From: Gryllotalpicola protaetiae | GTDB taxonomy: Bacteria; Actinomycetota; Actinomycetes; Actinomycetales; Microbacteriaceae | DNA length: 64,000 nucleotides | Assembly (NCBI RefSeq): GCF_003627055.1 | Contig: NZ_CP032624.1 | Location: 1,922,001 to 1,986,000 of the forward strand | Reading direction: 5' to 3' | In this document: one piece after another, positions 36,036-44,415 of the stretch | Layout: each line of letters opens with the position of its first letter | Position numbering within the stretch: the stretch's first letter is position 1 | Notes under the pieces: generated by a model | Databases searched by the model: none | Seen by the model: the letters and a program-made list of their open reading frames with translations, nothing else | What the model was told of the DNA's origin: nothing | Made by a program: the position numbers and the translations under genes

Positions 36036-36313
36036 GGGGCTCGGCTCCTTGACGAGAGTGAGAGGACAGGACGGAACACGGCGGACGGCCGCTTCTCATG
36101 TCTACGGGCGCGCGCGGCCTCGGCCACTGGGGGAAACCCCCAGGACTTCTCCGGCTCGGCCCGGCAGGACGGCGAGCGCGCGCTCGGCGAGTGACGCTAG
36201 GGAATGTCCCCAGTGGCGACGCTCGCGGGAACGCGTAGACATTAATCGCCGCATCGGCTTGGCTTCCGCCTGCCGAGGCGGTCCCTCCGCCTCCGCATTC
36301 GGAAAGGCCTCGC
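36036..36313. promoter_or_regulatory. Divergent control region between the esterase/synthase and kinase genes
   Basis: This 278-base spacer contains a CTGGGGG/CCCCCAG hairpin (36127-36143, 3-base loop). An inverted pair CCACTGGGG (36124-36132) and CCCCAGTGG (36208-36216) lies 75 bases apart, and a dyad GGGAATGTCCC sits at about 36200-36210. Sites of this size suit a NarL-type regulator, such as the one encoded nearby. No clear -35/-10 pair is visible. Confidence 0.4.
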
Positions 36314-37594
36314 GTGAACGCCATGCCCCTTGCCGCAGAAACCCGGTCGACACCGGCGGGCGGCCCACGCGTCGCCGGCGTGCGCCGCCTCCTGCAGAGC
36401 CCCGAGCTGTCGGCGATCCTGATCCAGCACGCGTATCGGGGTCTCCGCGTGCAGTTCGTGCTGCGCATCCTGCTGTTCGCCTTCATGGCGCTCGCGATCG
36501 CCGCCGTCCCGCCGGTCCATGGGCGGGCCGGGGCGGCCGTCCTCATCGGCGGGTATGCCTGCTGGATCGCCGCGCTCGCGATCTGGGCGCGCCAGGGCGG
36601 CGTCGGGCCGGTGCGCTGGATGTGGCTCGCGCTCGTCGTGGACGTCGCGGTCCTGTCTGCGCTCACGCTCATCGCCGGGGCCTCCGATCAGATCACCTGG
36701 ACGGCGGACCTGCTGGTGAACGGATTCTTCGTCATCCCTGTTCTTGCGGCAACACAGCTCCGACCGGGCATCTGCGCGGCGGTCGCCGGTGCGGCGACGC
36801 TCGCCTACCTGGCGGCCAGCGTCGCGACGAAGGCGCCGAACACCGAGCCGTGGGGGTCCGTCCTGCTGCGCGCCTTCGTGTTCGCCGCGGTCGCCGCCGC
36901 CTGCTTCGGGCTGTCCCGCGTGCAGCTGTCGCGGGTGCTCACGATCGGCCAGCTGGCGCAGCAGCGCACGGCTCTGCTCGGCGAGCTCATGGGGCTCGAG
37001 GCGCGCGAGCGCACCCTGCTCGCCGAGCAGCTCCACGACGGTGCTCTCCAATACGTGCTGGCGGCGCGGATGGACCTCGAGGACCTTCCCGCCGACGGAG
37101 GGTCGGAGACGCGGGCGCGCATCGCTCACGCCCTCGCCGAGTCGGGCGCGCTGCTGCGCGAGACGGTCACCCAGCTGCATCCTGCGGTGCTGGAGCAGGC
37201 GGGCCTTGCCAGGGCGCTGCACGAGCTGGGGGACGGCATGTCCGGCCGCGGCGGGCTGCGGGTCACGGTCGAGACGGATGCCTGGCCGGAGGCCGCCACA
37301 GGCTGGGACGCCCTGCTCTACGGCAGCGCGCGCGAGCTTCTGGCCAATGTCGCGAAGCACGCCCGGGCGGCCACCGCCGCCGTGTCGCTGAGCTCTCGCG
37401 ACGGCAACGTGGTGCTGGTCGTCGCAGATGACGGCGTCGGCCTGAGCGAGACGGCACGACAGGCACGGCTCGCCGAGGGGCACATCGGGCTCGCGTCGCT
37501 GCAGACGCGGATCGCCGCAGCCTCCGGCGAGCTCGTCATCGAGCCGGGACGTCCACGGGGGACGACCGTGACGATCATGGTGCCGCTCGCATGA
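36314..37594 (+). CDS. NarL/DesK-type sensor histidine kinase
   Basis: The 426-residue membrane kinase starts with GTG at 36314 (MNAMPLAAETRS). About six hydrophobic segments (50-70, 74-92, 103-122, 135-150, 155-172 and 185-203) form the sensor. The HisKA_3 motif LLAEQLHDGALQYVLAARMD holds H241, and the HATPase part has ARELLANVAKHARAA and ADDGVGLSE, ending RPRGTTVTIMVPLA. The likely partner response regulator is the next gene but on the opposite strand and convergent, an unusual arrangement. The kinase is divergent from the esterase/lysyl-lipid synthase operon, suggesting control of envelope charge. That is inference. Confidence 0.9.
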   Translation: MNAMPLAAETRSTPAGGPRVAGVRRLLQSPELSAILIQHAYRGLRVQFVLRILLFAFMALAIAAVPPVHGRAGAAVLIGGYACWIAALAIWARQGGVGPVRWMWLALVVDVAVLSALTLIAGASDQITWTADLLVNGFFVIPVLAATQLRPGICAAVAGAATLAYLAASVATKAPNTEPWGSVLLRAFVFAAVAAACFGLSRVQLSRVLTIGQLAQQRTALLGELMGLEARERTLLAEQLHDGALQYVLAARMDLEDLPADGGSETRARIAHALAESGALLRETVTQLHPAVLEQAGLARALHELGDGMSGRGGLRVTVETDAWPEAATGWDALLYGSARELLANVAKHARAATAAVSLSSRDGNVVLVVADDGVGLSETARQARLAEGHIGLASLQTRIAAASGELVIEPGRPRGTTVTIMVPLA

Positions 37595-37632
37595 GGCGCG
37601 CAGCTGCGGCCGCGGCGCGCGGCGGTGCGGGG

Positions 37633-38280
37633 CTAGTCGAGCAGGCCGCGGCGCATCGCCTCTGCCACTGCGGCCGCCCGGTCGGAGACGCCGAGCTTCT
37701 CGTAGAGCCGCTGCGTGTGCGTCTTCACCGTGCTCTGCCCCAGGAACAGCTCCGCGGCCAGCTGCGGTATCGAGAGTCCGCGGGCGAAGCCCCGGAGCAC
37801 CTGCGTCTCGCGTTCGCTGAGCACCGGTCCCGCCGATTGGGCGCGCAGCCGGATCTGATCGACGAGCCCTGCGGCGAGCTCGGGCGGCACGACCGGAATC
37901 CCCTTCGCCGCCTTCAGCACGGCATCCACGATCTCGCCCCGCGATGCCTCCTTCGAGAGGTATCCGCTCGCGCCCTCCTCGAGCGCCCGGTAGACGACGG
38001 CGCTGTCGGTCACAGCGGACAGCAGCAGAACCCGCGTCGGGAGCCCGTCGCGCGTCACCGCGTGCACGACCGCCATGCCGTCGAGCTCGGGCATCTGATA
38101 GTCGACGAGGGCGACATCGGGGCGCTCGCGCGCGATCAGGTCAAGCCCCTCTCGTCCGTTCCCGGCCTCGCCGACAACCCGGATGTACCCGCTGTTGCTC
38201 AAGCCCCGCGTCACGCCGTCGCGGAAGAAGGGGTGGTCGTCGACGACGACCACGGTGATCGGCTGGCTCTTCGTCGACAT
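37633..38280 (-). CDS. NarL-family response regulator (receiver plus LuxR HTH)
   Basis: A 215-residue regulator starting at ATG 38280 after GAGGAGAG. The receiver has D14/D15, the phosphoacceptor D60 in VALVDYQMPELDG and the K of GYLSKEAS. The LuxR HTH follows LSERETQVLRGFARGLSIPQLAAELFLGQSTVKTH. It converges with the kinase gene: stop codons are 38 bases apart. A longer in-frame start at 38364 exists but has no ribosome site. It presumably pairs with the kinase and acts on the 36036-36313 spacer or on its own upstream genes. No orphan-specific feature is seen. Confidence 0.92.
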   Translation of the reverse strand: MSTKSQPITVVVVDDHPFFRDGVTRGLSNSGYIRVVGEAGNGREGLDLIARERPDVALVDYQMPELDGMAVVHAVTRDGLPTRVLLLSAVTDSAVVYRALEEGASGYLSKEASRGEIVDAVLKAAKGIPVVPPELAAGLVDQIRLRAQSAGPVLSERETQVLRGFARGLSIPQLAAELFLGQSTVKTHTQRLYEKLGVSDRAAAVAEAMRRGLLD

Positions 38281-38376
38281 GCGTCGTCTCTCCTCACCTC
38301 GCGAGGTGCCCGGGGGCGCCGGGGCCCATGGTACAGACGGGGCGGCCGTGCCCGGGCCCCGCACGGCCCGGACGGC

Positions 38377-38871
38377 TCAGGCGCCGCCGCCCATCTGGCT
38401 GTTGCCGAAGGTCAGCTGGTGGATGAGGGCGCTGTCGGTCGCCGAATCCATTACCCCGGTCTGGGGCAGACCCGCCACGCGCTGGAGGTCCATGATCGCC
38501 TGCCGCGTCTGAGGCCCCATGAGCCCGTCGTCCGGGCCCTCGTAGTAGTTGAGCTGCCCGAGCTCGCGCTGCAGGCTCGCCACGGCGGCGCTGGGCGCGA
38601 CGGCGGGCACGACGGGGTGCTGAGGAGCGACGGGGTGCTGAGGAGAGACGGAGCCGCCCTGCGAGATCGGCTGCCCCGTGGTCGCGTGGCCCGGAGCGGG
38701 GCTCACGTGTGCGGAGGCGTGGTGGCCCGAGACGCTGCCGTCGTCGGCGACCGCGATGCCCGAGGCCGCCATGGCGCCGACGATGCCGAGGCCGGCCGCG
38801 ACGACCGCGATGACCTTGAGGGGGCGGACCCGGCGGTCCGTGCGGGTGGTGGTGTCGATGCTGGTGGTCAT
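38377..38871 (-). CDS. Secreted/anchored peptidoglycan-binding domain protein
   Basis: The 164-residue protein starts at ATG 38871 (AAGGAGAA upstream). Residues 17-42 form a membrane anchor or signal. A Pro/His-rich linker with a repeated PQHPV unit spans about 65-95; at DNA level a 17-base sequence is repeated in tandem at period 18 (38611-38645). The C-terminal PG_binding_1 domain is SLQRELGQLNYYEGPDDGLM followed by TRQAIMDLQRVAGLPQTGVMDSAT. It probably binds cell wall, alone without a catalytic domain. It lies 96 bases upstream of the response regulator on the same strand and may belong to its regulon. Confidence 0.85.
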   Translation of the reverse strand: MTTSIDTTTRTDRRVRPLKVIAVVAAGLGIVGAMAASGIAVADDGSVSGHHASAHVSPAPGHATTGQPISQGGSVSPQHPVAPQHPVVPAVAPSAAVASLQRELGQLNYYEGPDDGLMGPQTRQAIMDLQRVAGLPQTGVMDSATDSALIHQLTFGNSQMGGGA

Positions 38872-39035
38872 GATGTTCTCCTTCGATCTTCAGACCCGGG
38901 TTCTCCCGGGCCGGTGAGACCACTGTCGGCCGGCCGGCGTCACCGACCCGTCGGCCGCTCGGACGATCGGCCGGCTGAACGCGCCGTCAACCGATCGGCC
39001 TCCCCCACGCGGCCGGCGGAAGTCGGAGGCTGCTC

Positions 39036-39893
39036 GTGCTGCTGATCGTCTCGTTGGTCTGCGCCCTCGCCTCCGCGGCCGCGTACGGCGCGTCGAGCGC
39101 CGCGCAGCACGCCGCGATGGGCGAGGGCGACGGGCGGACGGCGCGGGCGAGGACGCGCTGGCGTGAGCTGCTCCGCTCCCCGCGCTGGCTGTTCGGGATG
39201 GGTGGGGACGCCCTCGGGATGGTGCTGCAGATCGCGGCGCTCGCAGCCGGCCCCGTCGCGCTGGTGCAGCCGGTTCTCGTGCTGGCGCTCCCGATCTCCC
39301 TGCCGTTCTCGCGGGCGCTCGGCGGTCCGCGGCCGACGACACGCGACTACCTCGGCTGCGCCTGGATGCTCGCCGGACTGATCGGCTTCTTCCTGCTCAT
39401 CGGGCGGCCGGGGGATGCCAGACCCGCACAGCCGGCCGCGGTCCTGACCGCGGCAGCCGTCTCGTCGGCCCTCGGCGGGCTGCTGATCGCGCTCGCGGCG
39501 CGGGCACGGCCGGCCGTGAAGGCCGCCGTGTTCGGCGGCGTCGCCGGGTGCTGGTTCGGATTGGTCGCCGTGCTGATCGACGCCTGCGCCGCGACATGGG
39601 CGCGCGCCGGCATCGCCGGCTTCGCCGGTCCGGGCGGTCTCGTGCCGCTGATCGTTCTCCTCGTGCTCGGCGGCGTCAGCATCGCGCTGACGCAGCTCGC
39701 CTTCCGCGCAGGCCCTCTGGCGGCGGCGTTCCCGGCGAACCTCGCCGCCGACCCCGTCATCGCGGTCGCCCTCGGCGCGCTGCTCGTGCACGAGGTCGTC
39801 CCGGTGACGGCAGGCCACCTCGTCGGCTACGCGGCGGCGGTCGCGGCGGTCGTCTACGGAGCGGTGCGCCTCGCGAGCGGGCGGAAGGCGTGA
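39036..39893 (+). CDS. DMT-family transporter (EamA-like)
   Basis: A 285-residue protein with nine to ten hydrophobic helices in two related halves, starting at GTG 39036 after GGAGG. The signature is of the drug/metabolite transporter superfamily (VALVQPVLVLALPISLPFSR in the first half and GPLAAAFPANLAADPVIAVALGALLVHE in the second). Substrate unknown; metal and polyamine groups share the fold. It is followed 2 bases later by the FUSC-family gene, so they form one operon with the carboxylesterase. The spacer before it (38872-39035) is rich in GGCCGGCC-type sequence and separates it from the divergent peptidoglycan-binding gene. Confidence 0.85.
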   Translation: MLLIVSLVCALASAAAYGASSAAQHAAMGEGDGRTARARTRWRELLRSPRWLFGMGGDALGMVLQIAALAAGPVALVQPVLVLALPISLPFSRALGGPRPTTRDYLGCAWMLAGLIGFFLLIGRPGDARPAQPAAVLTAAAVSSALGGLLIALAARARPAVKAAVFGGVAGCWFGLVAVLIDACAATWARAGIAGFAGPGGLVPLIVLLVLGGVSIALTQLAFRAGPLAAAFPANLAADPVIAVALGALLVHEVVPVTAGHLVGYAAAVAAVVYGAVRLASGRKA

Positions 39894-39895
39894 AC

Positions 39896-41686
39896 ATGCG
39901 GACAGCGCAGGCTGCGCACGCACGGCGAGACCGCGATCGGATGCCTGGGGGGTGCGCGCTCGGTCCGGCAGCGCGGCGCGCGCTGACACCCGCCGCCCGA
40001 CCCCTCGCGGTGCTGCCCGCGGCGCGCACCGTCGCCGCCGTTCTCGCGTGCGCCGTGCTCGGATTCTCCCTCGGCGATCCGGCCGCCCTCGGTGTGATGT
40101 ACTTCGGCGCGGCCTGCGCCGCCGTGTTCGTCACCCCCGGCGTCTATCGCGCCCGCGCCCTCGCTCTCGCCGCCCAGGCGCTCGGTGCGGCCGCTGGTCT
40201 CGGGCTCGGGGCGTTGCCCGTCGGCCTCACGGGCACGGTCGTCGTCGCCGCTGCCGTGGCCTTCGTCTCCGGTGCGGCCGGTGCGATCGGGCCGCTGTTC
40301 ACGGCCGGCGCCCTGATGGCGGTGATCGGGGTCGCATTCGGGCAGTTCAGCGGCCTGGCGATGCCGTGGTGGCAACAAGCCCTCTGGTACCTGCTGGGCA
40401 CGGCCGTGGTGGCGGTGCCGGCACTGCTGCCGTGGGCGGTGCGCGCCCGGACGCTCGAGCGCCGGGCCGTCGCAGAGGTGTTCCGCGCCTCCGCGGATCT
40501 GCTCGACGCCGTGGGAACCGCGGACGCGCCGGAGCGCCGAGCCGACCTCGCCTCGCGCAGCGCCGCCGCGCAGGCATCCGTGCTCGGCTACCGGCTCACT
40601 CCGCCGCGTCGCCGACCGGAGATCCTCGTCGAACTGGCCGCCGCACAGCGCGCGGCGCTCGATGCGGCGACGCACTATGCGAGCGGTGCCGTCGCGGAGC
40701 CGGGGACGGCGAACGGATTTCGGGCAGAGGGCCGCCTGGTGCGCGCCGGCCGGCCCTCGGGCGCGCATGAGGGGGCGCCGCCGGTCATGGCTCCGTGGGG
40801 TCGGAGCGCGCTCGCGAACCTGAGACGAGTCGGGCCGCGTGCGCTTCTGCTCGCCGGGGCGCGACTGGCGTGGTGCATGGCGCTCGCGACGGCGGCCGCG
40901 GGTCTGCTGCATCATGCCGGTCATTCCTACTGGCTTCCGCTGACGGTGGCTGTCGTCGTCCGCACCGAGTACGGCTCGGTGTTCGCCCGCACCGTCAACC
41001 GCATCGGCGGCACGGTCGGCGGTGCGTTCGTCGCGGCGGTCGCGCTGTCCTTCCTCGGTTCCGGTTGGCCGCTTGTGCCGGTGGCCGCGTGCGCGATCGG
41101 CTTTGCGGTGCTCGTCGCCCCGCGGCTCTATGCGCTGAGCGTCGTCGGTATCACGGCCTCGGCCCTGCTCAGCGCGTGCTTCGCGGGGCCGGACGCCGTG
41201 CTTCCCGCGCTGCGCCTCGGCGACACCGCGATCGGCTGCGCGATCGCGCTCGTGTTCGGATACCTGCTGTGGCCGGGGCGGCGCTCGCTGCCGGGCGAGG
41301 CTCACTTCGCCGCGACGGCCCACGCCGCCGTCGACTACCTGCGGGAGATCGCGGCGACCGGGAGGAAGCCGGACGATCTGCCCCGCGTGCGCGAAGACGC
41401 CTACCGGGCGGCGCACGAGTCCCGGGCTGCGGCGGCAGCCGTCGCCGCAGACCCGACGCCGTCCCGCACGGGCGGAGACGCGGCACTGCCCGTCGCCGTC
41501 GCCCTGGAGGACGCGGTCGACGGGGTGAGCGCGCTCGACGCCGCGCTGCGCGCCGGCCGTCGCCCGCTCGGCGAGCATGAGCTCGACGAGCTGGAGCATG
41601 CGATCCTGGCGTGCGCGGCCGACGGCGCGGTTCCGGCCCCTTCACCCGCGCAGATCGCGCGAAGGCTGTTGGGGGCTCGTCGATGA
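39896..41686 (+). CDS. FUSC-family (fusaric acid resistance-like) membrane protein
   Basis: The 596-residue protein has two clusters of membrane helices (about 40-160 and 310-430) separated by a soluble helical region, and a soluble C-terminal tail, as in FUSC/YccS proteins. The second cluster contains SYWLPLTVAVVVRTEYGSVF and RTVNRIGGTVGGAF, the typical FUSC signature. Such proteins are associated with efflux of aromatic acids and toxins. The ATG at 39896 has GGAAGG 7 bases upstream. It is in an operon between the DMT gene and the carboxylesterase, with the latter's ATG overlapping its stop (ATGA). Confidence 0.85.
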   Translation: MRTAQAAHARRDRDRMPGGCALGPAARRALTPAARPLAVLPAARTVAAVLACAVLGFSLGDPAALGVMYFGAACAAVFVTPGVYRARALALAAQALGAAAGLGLGALPVGLTGTVVVAAAVAFVSGAAGAIGPLFTAGALMAVIGVAFGQFSGLAMPWWQQALWYLLGTAVVAVPALLPWAVRARTLERRAVAEVFRASADLLDAVGTADAPERRADLASRSAAAQASVLGYRLTPPRRRPEILVELAAAQRAALDAATHYASGAVAEPGTANGFRAEGRLVRAGRPSGAHEGAPPVMAPWGRSALANLRRVGPRALLLAGARLAWCMALATAAAGLLHHAGHSYWLPLTVAVVVRTEYGSVFARTVNRIGGTVGGAFVAAVALSFLGSGWPLVPVAACAIGFAVLVAPRLYALSVVGITASALLSACFAGPDAVLPALRLGDTAIGCAIALVFGYLLWPGRRSLPGEAHFAATAHAAVDYLREIAATGRKPDDLPRVREDAYRAAHESRAAAAAVAADPTPSRTGGDAALPVAVALEDAVDGVSALDAALRAGRRPLGEHELDELEHAILACAADGAVPAPSPAQIARRLLGARR

Positions 41687-43218
41687 CCGCCGACGCGCGG
41701 GCGCCGGGGACGCGGGGTCCGACGGCTCGCTGCGCCGCCGGTGAGTTCCGCGGCGGCGCGAGCGGCGGCGTGGAGTTCTGGAAGGGCATCCGCTACGCCG
41801 AGGCCCCCACGGGAATGCTGCGCTGGCGCGCCCCGCGTGCGGCCTCGCCGGTCTCCGCCGATGCGGTCCGCTTCGGCGCCGCCGCGCCGCAGAGCCCGAA
41901 CCGCGCGATCCGGCTGGGTGACGGCGTCCGGTTGGATGAGGACTGCCTCTTCCTCAACGTCTGGCGGCCGGCCGGCAGCGAGGGCGAGCCCCTGCCCGTG
42001 ATGGTCTGGATCCACGGCGGCGCGTACGCGCTGGGATCGGGCAGCCAACCGCTCTACGACGGCGGCCGGTTCGCCGTCTCCCAGGGCGTCGTCGTGGTCA
42101 CGCTCAACTATCGGCTCGGCGCATTCGGCTTCCTTGAGCTGGGGGCGCTGCTGCGCGACCGCACCGAGTTCGACGGCAATCTGGGTCTGCGAGACGTGCT
42201 GCTCGCACTTGAGTGGGTCCGGGACAACATCGAGGCATTCGGCGGCAACGCTGCGCGCGTGACGATCGCCGGCGAGTCCTCCGGCGCAGGCATGGTCGGT
42301 GCGCTCCTGACGTGCGAGGCGGCCCGCGGCTTGTTCACGCGGGCGATCATGCAGTCGGCGCCGGCGGCGAGCATGTACGGAATCGAGCGGGCCGAGGCGG
42401 TGGCCGCGCGCTTCGTCCGCCGCCTCGGCATCGAGCCGCGCGATACGCGGTCGCTGCGGAACGTCGGGGTGGAGAGGATCCTCGCTGCCGCGTCCGAGCT
42501 GTATTCCGAGATCCCTACCGAGACACCGGGCAGACTCGCATTCGCTCCGGTCGTCGATGGCGAGCTGCTACCCGAGGCGCCCATCAGGGCGCTGAGCCGT
42601 GGTGAGGGTGCAGCGGTTCCGCTGATCATCGGGACCAATCGGGACGAGGCCTCCGTTTTCCGCCTCATGCGCTCGCCGGTCCTGCCGATCACCACGGCGC
42701 AGCTGCGGCGGATGGTCGATGAGCTGCGTGATGAGCAACCGGAGGTGAAGCTTCCGGGCGTCGAGCACATCCTGCGGGCCTACGCGGCGTCCGGGCGGCG
42801 CGGCGGCATCGACATCGCCCGTGACCTCGCCTTCCGCCTGCCTGCCACGTGGATCGCCGAGGGGCACGCGACGGCCGCAGGAACCTGGCTGTACCGATTC
42901 GACCATGCCGCTCCGCTGCTGCGGATCACAGGACTCGGCGCGACGCATGGCTCCGAGCTGCCCTACGTGTGGGGCAATCTCGGTTCCGCTGCCACATTCG
43001 GCGGCCAGCGCCTCGCCCACCGGATCTCGGCGCACGCGCAGGGCAGGTGGGGTGCGTTCGTTCGCGGCGGTCCACCCGATGTCGAGGGGGCGCCGCCATG
43101 GCCGCTCTTCGGCACGCGGCGCGCCTCTCTCGTCATCGGGCGCGTTGATCGGGAGACCGAGGACCTCGACGCGTCTCTGCGCGCCGCGTGGGGTGCTCGA
43201 GTCTTCGGATTCCAGTAA
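41683..43218 (+). CDS. Type B carboxylesterase
   Basis: A 511-residue cytoplasmic esterase of the alpha/beta hydrolase fold, type B. The oxyanion segment VMVWIHGGAYALGSG, the family motif DEDCLFLNVWRP, nucleophile TIAGESSGAGMVG (S199) and the late acid/His pair (RDEAS and ATHGSELPYVWG) are all present. It starts at an ATGA overlap with the FUSC gene, so expression is coupled. No signal peptide is seen. It may hydrolyse an ester substrate handled by the neighbouring transporters, which is inference. A 225-base spacer follows with no gene that I can support. Confidence 0.92.
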   Translation: MTADARAPGTRGPTARCAAGEFRGGASGGVEFWKGIRYAEAPTGMLRWRAPRAASPVSADAVRFGAAAPQSPNRAIRLGDGVRLDEDCLFLNVWRPAGSEGEPLPVMVWIHGGAYALGSGSQPLYDGGRFAVSQGVVVVTLNYRLGAFGFLELGALLRDRTEFDGNLGLRDVLLALEWVRDNIEAFGGNAARVTIAGESSGAGMVGALLTCEAARGLFTRAIMQSAPAASMYGIERAEAVAARFVRRLGIEPRDTRSLRNVGVERILAAASELYSEIPTETPGRLAFAPVVDGELLPEAPIRALSRGEGAAVPLIIGTNRDEASVFRLMRSPVLPITTAQLRRMVDELRDEQPEVKLPGVEHILRAYAASGRRGGIDIARDLAFRLPATWIAEGHATAAGTWLYRFDHAAPLLRITGLGATHGSELPYVWGNLGSAATFGGQRLAHRISAHAQGRWGAFVRGGPPDVEGAPPWPLFGTRRASLVIGRVDRETEDLDASLRAAWGARVFGFQ

Positions 43219-43384
43219 GACGGTGCGGCGTGCGAGAGCTCGTTGTCCTTTTCACAGACCCTCGCGACGCGCGGGTCTCTGCGCGCTATATCCGCGACGC
43301 TGTCGGTGTCGACGACGTGGAGAGCGGCGGCCCGAGCGCGGCTTGTTGCGTGTCGTTCGTGGGGAGTTCATTTCGAGGTGGTCG

Positions 43385-43390
43385 TATAGT
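43385..43390 (+). promoter_or_regulatory. Possible -10 element before the phosphodiesterase gene
   Basis: TATAGT, in a locally AT-richer patch of the 43219-43443 spacer, would give a leader of about 50 bases. I find no matching -35. The rest of the spacer is unremarkable. Confidence 0.35.
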
Positions 43391-43443
43391 CGCCGGACGC
43401 GTGTCGCATCCCGCGAGCACGCACGAGCGAAACGGACTCTCCC

Positions 43444-44415
43444 GTGAACATCCGCACAGCGGAGTACCCGCGACCGGACCATTTCTTGCTGCACCTCTCC
43501 GACACCCACCTGCTCGGACGCCACGAGGGTGTCCCTGGGCGGCTCTACGGCCGGGTCGACAGCGCCGCCAACCTCACTCAGCTGTTCGCCGAGCTCGAGG
43601 CGAGCCGCGGCCGCCCTGAGGCGATCGTCTTCACCGGCGACCTGGCCGACAAGGGCGAGGCGGATGCCTACCAGTTGCTGCGCTCGATCGTCGAGCCCGC
43701 CGCCCAGCGAATCGGTGCGCAGGTGATCTGGGCGATGGGCAATCACGACGACCGCCGCACCTTCCGCGAGCACCTCCTCGGCGAGGTTCCGACTCCCCGC
43801 CCCGTCGACCGCGTCTACGACGTCAACGGCCTGCGCGTCATCACCCTCGACACGAGCGTGCCGGGCGTGCACTGGGGCGCCGTGACTCCGGCGCAGCTCG
43901 ACTGGCTCGCGGAGGAGCTGTCGACGCCCGCGCCGCACGGCACGGTCCTCGCCATGCACCACCCGCCCGTCCCCGCAGTCCTCGACCTGGCGGTGACCGT
44001 CGAGCTGCGCGACCAGGCCAGCCTCGCGGAGGTCGTCGAAGGCTCAGATGTCCGCACGATCCTCGCGGGCCACCTGCACTACTCCTCGAGCGGCGTGTTC
44101 GCCGGCATCCCGGTGTCCGTGGCGTCCGCCACCTGCTACACCCAGGACCTCCAGGTCCCCGTCCACGATCAGACCAGGGGTACGCGGCCGCGCGACGGCG
44201 CCCGGGCGTTCAACCTCGTGCACGTCTACCCGGACACCGTGCTCCACTCGGTCGTACCGCTCGGCCAATACCAGGCGCTCGACTACGTGAGCCCCGAGGC
44301 CGCGGAGGCGCAGCTCGCCGACGCAGGCATCCGTATCGCGGAGCGCGTCAACGCGTGGGTCACACCTGAGGAGCCGATGCGGCTTCCGGAGGAGGAACCG
44401 GTGCTCGAGCGCTAG
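43444..44415 (+). CDS. CpdA-like metallophosphoesterase (probable 3',5'-cyclic-nucleotide phosphodiesterase)
   Basis: A 323-residue class III-type phosphodiesterase. All calcineurin-like motifs are visible: [10 protein letters not shown] (D-x-H), [10 protein letters not shown] (GD), [10 protein letters not shown] (GNHD), MHHPPVP (H) and [11 protein letters not shown] (GHxH). These bind two metal ions and hydrolyse phosphodiesters; the group includes cAMP phosphodiesterases and general cyclic-nucleotide or phospholipid esterases. The start is GTG at 43444. The last 56 bases overlap the 3' end of the convergent Stealth gene. No signal sequence is seen, consistent with a cytoplasmic role. Confidence 0.92.
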   Translation: MNIRTAEYPRPDHFLLHLSDTHLLGRHEGVPGRLYGRVDSAANLTQLFAELEASRGRPEAIVFTGDLADKGEADAYQLLRSIVEPAAQRIGAQVIWAMGNHDDRRTFREHLLGEVPTPRPVDRVYDVNGLRVITLDTSVPGVHWGAVTPAQLDWLAEELSTPAPHGTVLAMHHPPVPAVLDLAVTVELRDQASLAEVVEGSDVRTILAGHLHYSSSGVFAGIPVSVASATCYTQDLQVPVHDQTRGTRPRDGARAFNLVHVYPDTVLHSVVPLGQYQALDYVSPEAAEAQLADAGIRIAERVNAWVTPEEPMRLPEEEPVLER

